In this document: piece after piece, positions 8,070-17,057 of the stretch
Layout: every line of letters starts with the position of its first letter
Numbering within the stretch: position 1 is the stretch's first letter
Origin: Clostridia bacterium
GTDB taxonomy: Bacteria; Bacillota; Clostridia; Christensenellales; UBA1242
Length of the DNA stretch: 47,716 nucleotides
Reading direction: 5' to 3'
NCBI GenBank assembly: GCA_017453125.1
Contig: JAFTKS010000017.1
Span: 1-47,716, forward strand
Made by a program: the position numbers and the translations under genes
The notes under the pieces: generated by a model
The model's database searches: none
The model's input: the letters and a program-made list of their open reading frames with translations, nothing else
Told to the model about the DNA's origin: nothing

Positions 8070-8108
8070 ACACTATAGTAGAACTTAAAAAATTCTTAAC
8101 TATAGTGT
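8070..8108 (-). terminator. Terminator of the 524-residue lipoprotein gene
   Basis: ACACTATAGT and its complement with an inner AGAA/TTCT pairing, followed on the minus strand by a run of six T. Confidence 0.8.
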
Positions 8109-8114
8109 GTTTTG

Positions 8115-9689
8115 TTATTCAGTTATGTAAAGTTTGATTTGATAAACTTTTGTATTTTCCAATGTTATAGTAGATTCTTGATATTCTTCACCATTAACAA
8201 GAACCTTTTCAAGAGACTGTCCATCACCCAAGTAATCTGCAAAATCAATAACTGATTCTGCTAAATATGTATCTTCAAGAATTGTCCAACCATTATAACC
8301 AAAAGGTAACGAAATTTCCACATACGAATATCCATCTCTTGCAACAATTTTGTAATATAAAGTTACATCATATGACGGAACAACATCTACACTAGATACT
8401 TCGTTCAAACATTCTTTGTCCCAATACAACTTCACATCAACGTTTTCAAGGTCTAATTCATCTGAGACAATTGTATTAAAGAATGCGATAAGATCATTAC
8501 CCATACTTGCGCCGTATCCCAATTCTTCTAATTTATTTGATTCTGTATTAACAGGCTCAAATATAACATTTGCAACCCTATTCTCTATAGCATCGTTAAA
8601 ACCAGTACCCTTGTACCCATCAAAATTCTGAGACAACTGACTTTCTTCAAAATCTTTTGGTTCTATTGTAATACTTGTTTTTAAATCCATTTCTTGAGTA
8701 ATTGTATTATCATCTGTAAATGTAACGCCGTACTCACTTCCATCACCCAATCTTTCTGAGCATTTTGAAGTCACTTCTGAATCAATATCAACATCTATCT
8801 TTATACTTTTTATTGACTCATCATCAAATTTAATATTAACCTCGTTTTCAAAATCATATTTAACTGTATCCAAAGTTTCTGCAGGACTATAATTATCTAT
8901 ATCCAAAACAACCTTCAATTCATAAATATCACCAGTTTTTGTGAATTCCAATTGTGCATTCTGTGTAATATTCAAATTCGTTCCGACAAGAGAAATATAG
9001 TCTTCATTCGAACCATTCAAAATTAATTCTTTTGCAAGTATTGTTGCATCTTCTTGAAATTCTGAATAAGAAGTATTTCCAAGAATTGCCTCAACAACCT
9101 CATCTACAAGAGAAACCTTGTCCGAGCCGTCTTCAAGAGCAGCCGCCAAAACATATGTATTTTTTGCATATTCCGCATCAACTTTTGACACTGTTTTTGT
9201 AGGAACTTCGCTAGTGTTATCATAATAATAATTCAAGTATTCATTTCCTACTTTCTTGGTAACCTCATTTCCTACAACAAAAGGCATTCCCATCATTGTT
9301 GCAGATGCTTTCATATATCCAGTACAATCATTCTTATACCCAAGAACAGCACTAGAACCCATTGAAAAATTATTTATATCCAAAAATCCCATCAACAGGT
9401 CATTCTTGAGTTCATCAACATCATCACTTGCAAGTCCCGACTTTGAAAAATCAGACTCCGAATCAATTGTATATTTAAATCCAACAGAAACAGCGGAACC
9501 TGTCGAACTATTTGTATCATACAAAGGCTTGTTCGCCACACTCCTCAATTTTGTATAAGCCCCAACACTTTCTTCGGCTGTAAGCACCACTGGCTTTGGT
9601 TCTTCAGTAGTTGGATCTTTACCGCCACACCCCATCAACACAACAGCTGATGACAAAGCAACAATTCCCGCTTTTAATAATTTATTCAT
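8115..9689 (-). CDS. Large hypothetical lipoprotein
   Basis: 524 residues. Lys and a hydrophobic stretch lead to the lipobox 'LMGC' with Cys21, so it should be lipidated and held on the outer face of the membrane. The mature part is acidic, rich in Asp, Glu, Ser and Thr, with alternating beta-type segments and few aromatics. I recognise no enzyme motif. AAAGGAGGGA 5 nt before the ATG fixes the start; ten extra codons upstream are unlikely. It has its own promoter and terminator. It could be a substrate-binding or adhesion-type surface protein, but nothing in the sequence decides this. Confidence 0.8.
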   Translation of the reverse strand: MNKLLKAGIVALSSAVVLMGCGGKDPTTEEPKPVVLTAEESVGAYTKLRSVANKPLYDTNSSTGSAVSVGFKYTIDSESDFSKSGLASDDVDELKNDLLMGFLDINNFSMGSSAVLGYKNDCTGYMKASATMMGMPFVVGNEVTKKVGNEYLNYYYDNTSEVPTKTVSKVDAEYAKNTYVLAAALEDGSDKVSLVDEVVEAILGNTSYSEFQEDATILAKELILNGSNEDYISLVGTNLNITQNAQLEFTKTGDIYELKVVLDIDNYSPAETLDTVKYDFENEVNIKFDDESIKSIKIDVDIDSEVTSKCSERLGDGSEYGVTFTDDNTITQEMDLKTSITIEPKDFEESQLSQNFDGYKGTGFNDAIENRVANVIFEPVNTESNKLEELGYGASMGNDLIAFFNTIVSDELDLENVDVKLYWDKECLNEVSSVDVVPSYDVTLYYKIVARDGYSYVEISLPFGYNGWTILEDTYLAESVIDFADYLGDGQSLEKVLVNGEEYQESTITLENTKVYQIKLYITE

Positions 9690-9731
9690 ATTCCCTCCTT
9701 TCACTTTACATATATTCAATTTTCCATTTTT

Positions 9732-9760
9732 ATTTTATTACAAAAAAATACTTTTAACAA
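9732..9760 (-). promoter_or_regulatory. Promoter of the large lipoprotein gene
   Basis: On the minus strand: TTGTTA, 17 nt, TAAAAT, about 40 nt before the ATG. Confidence 0.5.
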
Positions 9761-9784
9761 ATATTAAAATAATAATTATAAAAA

Positions 9785-9830
9785 AAGAATGCCTTTTGAA
9801 AGCAATATAAATCACTTTCTTGGCATTCTT
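9785..9830 (-). terminator. Terminator of the small lipoprotein gene
   Basis: AAGAATGCC/GGCATTCTT stem extended by a CTTTC/GAAAG pairing, then seven T on the minus strand; 12 nt after the stop codon. Confidence 0.8.
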
Positions 9831-9841
9831 AATTCAGTAAA

Positions 9842-10300
9842 TTACTTTTTTAGTGTAATTGTAACTGTCATTTCAGGACCCTCTTCCATAGAATATGATA
9901 ATGTACCATCTTTGTAAGTACAAACTAGAGGTTCATCTTCTGCTTCAGAATTTGTCAAAGTAAGAGTCTCTCCATCAAGAGTCCAAGTACCAGTATGTTC
10001 TTCATAACCTTCACCCATTGAACCAGCCATTACAAATGTTTTGTCTTCTTTAAGTTCAACAGTCATTGAGTCCTCTCCAAAGCAAACTGAGCCAATCATT
10101 TGCAAGAACATTTCTGCACCCTCCAAGTCTTCAGCATCTTTCTTTGCCTCGTAATCCTCTGCTGTCCAAACAGTTTCACCAACTGCAATAGAATGAATAG
10201 TGTATTTACCCTCAGGACCTTTTGCGCCACAAGCAGCAAGAATCATACAAGGTACAATCAAGCATACTGCAACTAATAAACTTAAAATTTTCTTTTTCAT
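9842..10300 (-). CDS. Small lipoprotein, lipocalin-like fold suggested
   Basis: 152 residues. The signal peptide ends in the lipobox 'LAAC' with Cys24. The mature part contains 'GKYTIHSI', then 'EDKTFVMAG' and 'HTGTWTLDGETLTLT', a beta-strand pattern common in small lipocalin-like Gram-positive lipoproteins. It likely sits on the outside of the membrane; ligand unknown. AAAGGAGA precedes the ATG. The promoter is close to consensus and the gene ends in a strong terminator, so it is monocistronic. Confidence 0.8.
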   Translation of the reverse strand: MKKKILSLLVAVCLIVPCMILAACGAKGPEGKYTIHSIAVGETVWTAEDYEAKKDAEDLEGAEMFLQMIGSVCFGEDSMTVELKEDKTFVMAGSMGEGYEEHTGTWTLDGETLTLTNSEAEDEPLVCTYKDGTLSYSMEEGPEMTVTITLKK

Positions 10301-10332
10301 TTTTTTCTCCTTTTTTTATATTTTATATTTTT

Positions 10333-10362
10333 ATCTTACTCCCCAAAAAGCAATTTTGTCAA
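10333..10362 (-). promoter_or_regulatory. Promoter of the small lipoprotein gene
   Basis: On the minus strand: TTGACA, 18 nt, TAAGAT, about 33 nt before the ATG. Confidence 0.6.
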
Positions 10363-10420
10363 ACAATTTTTATTAATTTTTAAATTTTACAAAAATTCAG
10401 ATAATCCAAAACATATAAAA

Positions 10421-10446
10421 GAGAACCCCCAAAGCCTAGGTTTCTC
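10421..10446 (-). terminator. Probable terminator of the MFS gene
   Basis: GAGAACC pairs imperfectly with GGTTTCTC, and TTTT follows on the minus strand. It is weaker than the neighbouring terminators. Confidence 0.45.
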
Positions 10447-10483
10447 AATATTTCTACATATATTATGTGTATTAAATTGGATT

Positions 10484-11689
10484 TTATTCTATCTCGTTGT
10501 TCTCAATATAATCAACCAGATTTTTTCTAAGACGTTTTTCCACAATAAAAGAATATATAGAATAAACTATTAACATACCCGCCATCACAAAGAATATTGG
10601 GAAAATATCGCCTATTATAAACACAACCAAAGAAGCAGCAACCTGCCCCAAGATAATTCCGTCTTGACGAGCAACCAATGCCTTATTATTTGCAGATACA
10701 ATTTTGCACTTTTCCATCAAAGAATTCATCATAAAATACGAACAAATTGAATATGTAAAACCAAAAACAAATATCAAAGAATATATTGCAATATAATTCT
10801 TGATTAAAGGTATCAAAGCAATTGGCACGGCACAAATTATACCACAAACAAAATTTATAGAGTTCAAATCAATTTTCTTGGATATCCAATCCAAAAATAA
10901 TATTGCAACCAAATAAGACACATAGAACATCGCTGTAATATATCCCGCTTGAGCAAATGTAGGTGCAGATATAAACAAATACAACGAATACAGACTAGTA
11001 AAGTGGTCCATAAAACAGAATAACGCATAAAAGACAAAGAACTGAACCAAGAATTTCTTTACCAAACTTTTTCGTTTTTGTTTCAACTGCGGGTCTTTGT
11101 CATAAGTAATTGCAACATTGGACGAAAAGTCTTGATTGAATCCTCTACTACCCTTATTACATAAGTAATAAATAAACAACGGAATAACGCTAATTAGATA
11201 CAAACTCAAACTCAATATTATAAGCCAAGTTTGATTCCAATCAATAAACAATCCACCTGAGATTGCAGCAACTATAGCACTAATAGACTCAACAACTCTC
11301 GTTGATGCCAATTTTTTGGAAGTATTATTTTTACTAGAGTAATTCAGTATTACGCCAACTGCATTGTTTTTTAGCGATAACGACATACCATAGGTTATAA
11401 TTATAATAACAATTCCCCATACCATAAATCGGTCAAGAAATATTAAACAGATATTATATATAACAAGAGGAATTATCCTTATCATCAAAGTAATCTGAGG
11501 ATACTTATTAAATAATTTTTTAAATATATGATTAGACAAAAGTCTAACCAAACATTGCCCAAATATAAATAGTACCGCTAACCTTATACTACCTGTCTGC
11601 TTGTAAATCATCAAGGGAATAAAAGTTCCAACAAGTGACGTAGCAAAGTTACCAACCAAATTATGAAAATTAAGTAATTTAAATTGCAT
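10484..11689 (-). CDS. MFS-type membrane transporter, substrate unknown
   Basis: 401 residues with about 12 hydrophobic segments and a central charged loop (roughly residues 180-215), the usual layout of a major facilitator superfamily carrier. The first segment 'LVGNFATSLVGTFIPLMIY' fits MFS transporters of the drug or unknown-solute type. No motif gives the substrate. AAAGGAGAAGAG precedes the ATG, and a promoter with a perfect TATAAT lies just upstream. It is transcribed divergently from the Nudix gene at 11.9 kb. Confidence 0.75.
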   Translation of the reverse strand: MQFKLLNFHNLVGNFATSLVGTFIPLMIYKQTGSIRLAVLFIFGQCLVRLLSNHIFKKLFNKYPQITLMIRIIPLVIYNICLIFLDRFMVWGIVIIIITYGMSLSLKNNAVGVILNYSSKNNTSKKLASTRVVESISAIVAAISGGLFIDWNQTWLIILSLSLYLISVIPLFIYYLCNKGSRGFNQDFSSNVAITYDKDPQLKQKRKSLVKKFLVQFFVFYALFCFMDHFTSLYSLYLFISAPTFAQAGYITAMFYVSYLVAILFLDWISKKIDLNSINFVCGIICAVPIALIPLIKNYIAIYSLIFVFGFTYSICSYFMMNSLMEKCKIVSANNKALVARQDGIILGQVAASLVVFIIGDIFPIFFVMAGMLIVYSIYSFIVEKRLRKNLVDYIENNEIE

Positions 11690-11706
11690 CTCTTCTCCTT
11701 TGCATT

Positions 11707-11734
11707 ATTATATCAAACAAACATATTTTTACAA
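11707..11734 (-). promoter_or_regulatory. Promoter of the MFS gene
   Basis: On the minus strand: TTGTAA, 16 nt, TATAAT, 17 nt before the ATG. Confidence 0.55.
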
Positions 11735-11835
11735 AAAGAATTATCCTTCTATGACAAAAATCTAGAACTTGTAATATCTTACATTTTTCCAAAGAACACA
11801 AATTATTTTTCTTGCAACGAAAAGAAAAATTTTTC

Positions 11836-11864
11836 TTGACTCGAAAATCGTGGTCATATATACT
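11836..11864 (+). promoter_or_regulatory. Promoter of the Nudix hydrolase gene
   Basis: TTGACT, 17 nt, TATACT. This promoter sits inside a possible N-terminal extension of the Nudix frame and so excludes the earlier start. Confidence 0.7.
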
Positions 11865-11909
11865 AACAATGTAAACAACAATTCGAAAAGAAATTACTTG
11901 GAGGAGATT

Positions 11910-12476
11910 ATGTACAAAGGCGACCACACAAAAGGCGAAGTTGAAATTATTGAGGAAGACAAAGTTTTCGAGAATAGATTCTGCGAATTCTTCAACGACA
12001 AAGTTAAATTTCCAAGCGGAGCAAACGGAACCTTTCTTCGTCTTGCTATGAGAGGCAAATATAGTGTGGCTGTATTACCTATAACAAAAGAGGGAGAAAT
12101 GATATTTCTCAAAAACTTTAGACATTCTGCACGTGGTTGGGGATACGAAGTTCCAAAAGGCTATGGTTCAGAAACCGAAGCACCTGAGGCTTGCGCAAGA
12201 AGAGAACTTATGGAAGAAACAGGACTAACTTCAAACAATTTGATTTACCTTGGATACTTCCACGAATGCCCATCTACTCTACAATATGGTTTGCATTGCT
12301 TTATTGCACTCGATTGCGAAAAGATAGACAACACAAACTTAGAAGAAACAGAGGCAATTGCAGGAATGATTTCCGTCAAATCCATCAAAGACCTACCTCC
12401 ATCTGATTACAAAGACGCAATGTCAGATATGATGGTTTCAAAATACATTCTTTACAAAACAAATAATGAGATATAA
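11910..12476 (+). CDS. Nudix hydrolase, ADP-ribose pyrophosphatase-like
   Basis: 188 residues. It has a complete Nudix box from Gly84: G-x5-E-x7-RE-x2-EE-x-GL, ending 'RRELMEETGL'. The length and the segment 'RGWGYEVPKGYG' before the box fit the ADP-ribose or nucleotide-sugar pyrophosphatase branch, which cleaves NDP-X to NMP plus X-P in the cytosol. The exact substrate cannot be read. GGAGGAGATT directly precedes the ATG. It is monocistronic, with a good promoter and a strong terminator. Confidence 0.85.
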   Translation: MYKGDHTKGEVEIIEEDKVFENRFCEFFNDKVKFPSGANGTFLRLAMRGKYSVAVLPITKEGEMIFLKNFRHSARGWGYEVPKGYGSETEAPEACARRELMEETGLTSNNLIYLGYFHECPSTLQYGLHCFIALDCEKIDNTNLEETEAIAGMISVKSIKDLPPSDYKDAMSDMMVSKYILYKTNNEI

Positions 12477-12485
12477 AATATCATC

Positions 12486-12518
12486 AAAAAAGAAGACAAC
12501 AACTCGTCTTCTTTTTTT
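12486..12518 (+). terminator. Terminator of the Nudix hydrolase gene
   Basis: A 12-bp stem AAAAAAGAAGAC/GTCTTCTTTTTT with an 8-nt loop and a T-run, 10 nt after the stop codon. Confidence 0.85.
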
Positions 12519-12579
12519 CATCTCACTTTAATTATTAGTAATTTTCATTTTCGTTTTTTCAATAAGTGATATTTTTCTT

Positions 12580-13074
12580 CTACACATATTTCTTTATATA
12601 TTTAAGAAAACTCTCGCAAGAACTTTGTCTAAGTTCGCCTTTGAGAATCATATCCTCTATTTCATTAGCACTGAGCCACGCAACTTTCTCAACCTCGCTT
12701 TCTTGCAATGTTAATTCAACAGCCTCAAGGTCTTCGTCCGAATCGTACAAATACACATCAATAATAACGTCATTGAAAATCAAATCACCTACGTATTGCA
12801 ATTGCACTTTTTTGACATCCAAATTAAGTTCTTCTTTGCATTCTATTACGGCTTGGTCAAGGCTTTCGTTTCCAGTAGATAGAGCCCCACTAGTTGCCGC
12901 CCACCAAGAACCTTTTTCTTTGCTAACCTTTTGCACCAAAAATCTTATGCCACTCTTTATCCAAATTGACACTGCCCTCACGTATTCGCCTTCTTGCAAG
13001 TCTTCTGAGTGCCCTCTCACAATTGTTTTGTTAAGTTTATTTTTATGTATATCATATACGTCTACAATTTCCAT
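12580..13074 (-). CDS. Nudix hydrolase, YfcD/IDI-like
   Basis: 164 residues. The N-terminus 'MEIVDVYDIHKNKLNKTIVRG' and the box region 'GALSTGNESLDQAVIECKEELNL' match the YfcD-like Nudix group related to isopentenyl-diphosphate isomerase. The core E..EE is kept, but the usual first Glu, the Arg and the Gly of the Nudix box are replaced (Asn, Ile, Asn). Activity may therefore differ or be reduced. The substrate is unknown. GAGGA precedes the ATG. It lies 97 nt after the acyltransferase gene on the same strand and may be co-transcribed with it. Confidence 0.75.
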   Translation of the reverse strand: MEIVDVYDIHKNKLNKTIVRGHSEDLQEGEYVRAVSIWIKSGIRFLVQKVSKEKGSWWAATSGALSTGNESLDQAVIECKEELNLDVKKVQLQYVGDLIFNDVIIDVYLYDSDEDLEAVELTLQESEVEKVAWLSANEIEDMILKGELRQSSCESFLKYIKKYV

Positions 13075-13171
13075 TTTTTCCTCGTATGTTTTTATTTGTT
13101 TTTAACTTAATATCTTTTATATTCAAAAAGCAAAAATCTTGCTTTCTGTATTTAAAACAAAGACTTCCGAT

Positions 13172-14356
13172 TTACTTTTCATTGATTGTTTTTTTCCATT
13201 CTTTATAATACAAAAGAAACTGCATTGTACTTACATCTCTTGGAGGTCTAAGTTCATAGTTTTCATTACTGGTCGAGAACACCAATTCGTGTCTGCCACA
13301 TATGCCCATATCTACTATATCTATCATATTTACCTTGACAACACCACATTCAATTCTTCCATTCGAGAATGATAGTTTGCCCGTCACCAGTTTTTCTTTG
13401 CTATGGTCGGGATATATTTTATATATTTCTGCATTTTCACAAGAATATGTAATATTGTTTTTTATATCTTTTGCTATTTGCAAACTTTGCCAATCTGTTA
13501 GTTCTAAAATGGTTTTTTCTTGACCTGATTCATCTTTTACATAGCCAAATTTTGTGTATTCCAAAGAGTGTCCGCAATTATTACATACAAGTTCATTTTT
13601 GTTTGACTTCAATGTATCTTTTTTCTTACAATTCGGACAGATAAAAAGCAAATTCTCAAGGCCATTTGCAAGATTTTTGCCCTTATACTTTTTCTTTAGT
13701 TTTTCTTGTGTTTCATAAGCGTTCTCAAACAAGTCGGCATTTATTATTTTATATATTTCATCTACCGACATTTCTGCCAATTTTTCTTTCGAATAAACAT
13801 TAACAACCGACCCTTCAACATAGCCTTTGCGAGTACCCTTTTCGCTCCAACCGGGAGAGACAAAATATCCACCTTTGATTTTGTATGTTACAAGAGCACA
13901 TTTAGCAGACTTTATAACCTTGGCAGTTGATGGCAAAATTGTGCCAGTAATACCATTCCAAGACCTGACCCCTTCTGCAAACATACATACGCTATCGCCA
14001 TTTTTTATTTTTCTTAAAATCTCCATTACGGTCGACGAGGCAATAGTACCTTTGTGTCTAATAATTGGTTCAAAAACATAGTCTATAAATTTATACGCCA
14101 TACCCCAACGAGTGATATGTTCGCTTGCGACAAAATACATTTGTTTAGAAAAGCTAGAGCATACTAGCAATGGGTCATAATCTGTCACGTGGTTCGATAG
14201 CACAATATACGTGTCTGGCAAGTCTTTTGCCTTTTTGTATTTATACCCAAACTTACACTTAACAAATCCCGCAACAAGTGGTCTTAGAATTTTATACAAA
14301 ACCCTATGTCTGCCTCTATGGTTTTTCTTTACCTTCTCTTTCTTTGTTTTCGGCAC
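13172..14356 (-). CDS. PlsC-type acyltransferase with C-terminal zinc ribbon
   Basis: 394 residues. The acyltransferase part has H-x4-D (His56, Asp61), the block 'RHKGTIASS' and 'FAEGVRS' (125-131), as in 1-acylglycerol-3-phosphate acyltransferases; FAEG replaces the usual FPEG. A four-Cys zinc ribbon follows (C239, C242, C257, C260), then a C-terminal domain of about 130 residues with a beta-strand pattern. It would acylate lysophosphatidate or a similar glycerolipid at the inner face of the membrane. The start is GTG with GAGGAG 8 nt upstream; a nearby ATG is out of frame. It has an extended -10 promoter. The zinc ribbon is not part of ordinary PlsC. Confidence 0.8.
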   Translation of the reverse strand: MPKTKKEKVKKNHRGRHRVLYKILRPLVAGFVKCKFGYKYKKAKDLPDTYIVLSNHVTDYDPLLVCSSFSKQMYFVASEHITRWGMAYKFIDYVFEPIIRHKGTIASSTVMEILRKIKNGDSVCMFAEGVRSWNGITGTILPSTAKVIKSAKCALVTYKIKGGYFVSPGWSEKGTRKGYVEGSVVNVYSKEKLAEMSVDEIYKIINADLFENAYETQEKLKKKYKGKNLANGLENLLFICPNCKKKDTLKSNKNELVCNNCGHSLEYTKFGYVKDESGQEKTILELTDWQSLQIAKDIKNNITYSCENAEIYKIYPDHSKEKLVTGKLSFSNGRIECGVVKVNMIDIVDMGICGRHELVFSTSNENYELRPPRDVSTMQFLLYYKEWKKTINEK

Positions 14357-14384
14357 AAAATCATCTCCTCTATTTTTAAGATTA

Positions 14385-14412
14385 ATTATATCACATTAAT
14401 TGTTATTGCAAA
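14385..14412 (-). promoter_or_regulatory. Promoter of the acyltransferase gene
   Basis: On the minus strand: TTTGCA, 16 nt, TATAAT preceded by TGA, giving an extended -10. Confidence 0.55.
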
Positions 14413-14469
14413 ATCAAATCCACATAAATCGTTTGATTATTTTATTAGTTAAATAATTTTTTTGTTAAA

Positions 14470-14495
14470 AAAAGAGTCAGCAAATCGACTCTTTT
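14470..14495 (-). terminator. Terminator of recF
   Basis: AAAAGAGTC/GACTCTTTT with an 8-nt loop, then seven T on the minus strand; 17 nt beyond the recF stop. Confidence 0.85.
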
Positions 14496-14511
14496 ATCAC
14501 TTAATTATACT

Positions 14512-15606
14512 TCAAATATTTGCTTTTGTTTCAATCAATTTTCCAGAATCAATCACAAATTCGGTATGAGGAACATTCTCATTAAACTCTGTACACGTAA
14601 TAAGTGTCTGAATATTAGACACATATTCAAGAAGTTTAGTTTGTCTAGTTTCGTCAAGTTCGGACAACACATCATCTAAAAGCAATACAGGATACTCACC
14701 AATATTGTCTTTGAAAACTTCTAGTTCAGCAAGTTTCAACGAAAGTGCACCCGTTCTCTGCTGACCTTGACTACCAAACGACCTTAAATCAATTTCGTTT
14801 GACACAATTTTAATATCGTCTCTATGCGGTCCAACTGTGGTATATCCAAGATGGATATCTTTATCAATTGTTTCGGAATATTTTTTGAGTAGCAATTCCT
14901 TAAGTTCTTGTTCGTTGCCCGCAACATAACCTTGATATGTTAGTTCAAGATTCTCATTGTTACTAGTAAGGCTAGCGTGAATATTCTTTGCGTGAACTTT
15001 TAATTTTTCAATAAAAGCAAGCCTTAGAAGAATTATTTTTGCACCCGCTGTAGCCAATTGCTCATTCCAAATACCAATTGTATCTTTGAGTACCGATTGA
15101 TTAGGAGTCTTGAGCAGTTTGTTTCGCATTTGAAGAACTTTATTATATGTTGCCAATTCATAGAAATAATTTCTATCAAACTGACAAAGATGTATATCCA
15201 TAAACTTACGCCTCTCGTCTGGGCTATCTTTGATAAGTTTGAGTTCATCAGGGCTAAAGTATATTGCATTGAAAGTACCTAACAATTGCCCAATCTTTTT
15301 TATTCCAATACCATTGATTTTGATTGCTTTGTTTTGGTCTTTGAATAGAAACATCTCAATTCTACTTGCACCTACTTGCCTTATGCTTTCAATGTCTACT
15401 TTGGAATAAGTGCAATCCCACTTTATCAAATCTTTGTCTCTAGGTGTTCGTGGACTTCTACCAATTGCACATAGAAAAACAGACTCAAGAAGATTGGTTT
15501 TTCCTTGAGCATTTTTTCCTATTATTACATTGATTCCATCTACAAATTCTATCGTTTGATTCGAATAATTACGATAATTTGTAAGTGTTAATTTCGTAAC
15601 TTTCAT
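14512..15606 (-). CDS. recF: DNA replication and repair protein RecF
   Basis: 364 residues, normal length. Walker A GKNAQGKT is at 30-37, the ABC signature region is 'FGSQGQQRTGALSLKLAE', and Walker B is 'LLLDDVLSELD'. RecF is an SMC-like ATPase that binds gapped DNA and loads RecA with RecO and RecR. AAAGG 9 nt before the ATG is a modest ribosome binding site. It follows parB by 93 nt and ends in a strong terminator, so it is probably the last gene of the par transcript. In most bacteria recF sits in dnaA-dnaN-recF-gyrB; here it sits beside parB and dnaN is 28 kb away. Confidence 0.97.
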   Translation of the reverse strand: MKVTKLTLTNYRNYSNQTIEFVDGINVIIGKNAQGKTNLLESVFLCAIGRSPRTPRDKDLIKWDCTYSKVDIESIRQVGASRIEMFLFKDQNKAIKINGIGIKKIGQLLGTFNAIYFSPDELKLIKDSPDERRKFMDIHLCQFDRNYFYELATYNKVLQMRNKLLKTPNQSVLKDTIGIWNEQLATAGAKIILLRLAFIEKLKVHAKNIHASLTSNNENLELTYQGYVAGNEQELKELLLKKYSETIDKDIHLGYTTVGPHRDDIKIVSNEIDLRSFGSQGQQRTGALSLKLAELEVFKDNIGEYPVLLLDDVLSELDETRQTKLLEYVSNIQTLITCTEFNENVPHTEFVIDSGKLIETKANI

Positions 15607-15699
15607 CGATGCTTGCCTTTATATGTAATTTTGCACTTTTTGACAATAACCTAATATTTTATTGTCAAATTTGTAATTCTCTAATGCCAGAATTTATTT

Positions 15700-16596
15700 T
15701 TATGATAACAAATCATAAATTCTGTCTAGGTCGTCTGAGTTGTAATAATTAATAATGATTTTACCTTTCTTCTCAGTACCTTTGATTTCAATTTTTGTAG
15801 AGAATTTATGTTCAAGATTGTCCTTGAATTCCCTCATCTCAATTGATAATTGTGGCTTAACTTTTTGAACGATTGTTTTTCTATTTTCTTTCGATACTTC
15901 CTTAACAGCATTTTCCATATCTCTTACTGTTAGTTTTGAATTAATTACTTGATTTGCAAGTTTCAATTGCACTTCTGGATTTGTAACCACAACAAGACTT
16001 CTTGCGTGTCCAGCAGAAAGTTTTCCCTTTTCAATAAGGTCTACCACTTCTGGACATAGAGATAATAGTCTCAATACATTAGCAACACCCGAACGACTCT
16101 TTCCCAATCTATCAGCCAAAGCCTCTTGAGTCCAATTGTAAGAATCCATAAGTTCTTTCATTGCTCTTGCCGTTTCAATCGGATTTAGGTCTTGTCTTTG
16201 GATATTTTCAAGAAGAGCAATTTCTTTGACTTGACTATCAGAAAATTCTTTTACTATTGCAGGAATAGTCTTTTTTTCTGCAAGTTTGCTAGCCCTGAAT
16301 CTACGCTCACCTGCAACAATCATATATCTATCGCCTTTCTTAGTAAGCAAGATAGGCTGAATCACTCCATACATTTTTATACTTTGAGACAACTCATCGA
16401 GTGCTGTTGGGTCAAAGTTTTTTCTAGGCTGGTTTGGATTGTTATCAATCAAGCCTATTGATATCTCTTCAACAACCTCTCCCTCTGGTATTACCGCTTT
16501 CTTTGGTGGCTCATTCTTGTTCTCAGCCTTTTCTTCATCATCTAATATTCCAAGTAGTGAACCCAAGCCTCTTCCTAAACCTCTGTTTACTGCCAT
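15700..16596 (-). CDS. parB: Chromosome-partitioning protein ParB (Spo0J)
   Basis: 298 residues. The start 'MAVNRGLGRGLGSLL' is typical of chromosomal ParB and contains the ParA-interacting region. The CTP-binding motifs GERRFRAS (96-103) and ENIQRQDLNPIE are intact. The parS-reading helix-turn-helix 'LGKSRSGVANVLRLLSL' and a C-terminal dimer domain follow. It binds parS, clamps DNA using CTP and loads SMC. I chose the ATG with GGAGGAAAGT before it; the four upstream codons contain the ribosome binding site. It lies 461 nt after parA, which is unusually far. Confidence 0.97.
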   Translation of the reverse strand: MAVNRGLGRGLGSLLGILDDEEKAENKNEPPKKAVIPEGEVVEEISIGLIDNNPNQPRKNFDPTALDELSQSIKMYGVIQPILLTKKGDRYMIVAGERRFRASKLAEKKTIPAIVKEFSDSQVKEIALLENIQRQDLNPIETARAMKELMDSYNWTQEALADRLGKSRSGVANVLRLLSLCPEVVDLIEKGKLSAGHARSLVVVTNPEVQLKLANQVINSKLTVRDMENAVKEVSKENRKTIVQKVKPQLSIEMREFKDNLEHKFSTKIEIKGTEKKGKIIINYYNSDDLDRIYDLLS

Positions 16597-17057
16597 ACTT
16601 TCCTCCATTCTTTTTATTATTTCATTTTTCTTTTTGATTTAATATTCCACATCTTGTTTTATTTGTTTGTACTAATTTTTTAAATTTACCCTCTTAAATA
16701 TAAAATATTTTAGTCATAAACAATCTTTGATTTATTCTATAAACACATATATTAACCATTTACTTTTAAACCTAACAACACCATAAATATAATAGTTTTC
16801 AAAACCCCTATAATTTATATAAATATTTCACATAGTTATAAAAATATAACTATGTATTTTTTTAGTACAAATTATTGTTTAAAAAACCAATTAATTTAGA
16901 CGTTTTTTGTATTGTTTTTTTTTAATTTATACAATGCAAAAATCAAACTATATATTATGTTATTTTATTGCAAAATTTCAACACAAACAATTAATATATT
17001 TTTATATTATTTTTTTGTTTTTTATTTGCTACTATTGACCTAAAAAATCTTATATTT
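16597..17057. other. Long gene-free gap between parA and parB
   Basis: 461 nt, extremely AT-rich, with no plausible gene. It contains one clear inverted repeat at 16830-16855 and several A/T runs. parA and parB are usually only a few nucleotides apart, so this gap may hold a separate parB promoter, but I see none with good spacing. Confidence 0.6.
16830..16855. repeat. Perfect inverted repeat between parA and parB
   Basis: 11-bp arms ACATAGTTATA and complement around AAAA. It is T-rich on the plus-strand side, but no plus-strand gene precedes it. It could be an operator or an mRNA hairpin. Confidence 0.6.

Larger units (their letters stand above)
7711..8114. other. Gene-free stretch with promoter and terminator
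   Basis: 404 very AT-rich nt. The left part holds the leader and promoter of the 301-residue protein gene. The right end holds the terminator of the lipoprotein gene. Between about 7840 and 8060 I see only homopolymer-rich sequence with no convincing gene. Confidence 0.6.
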
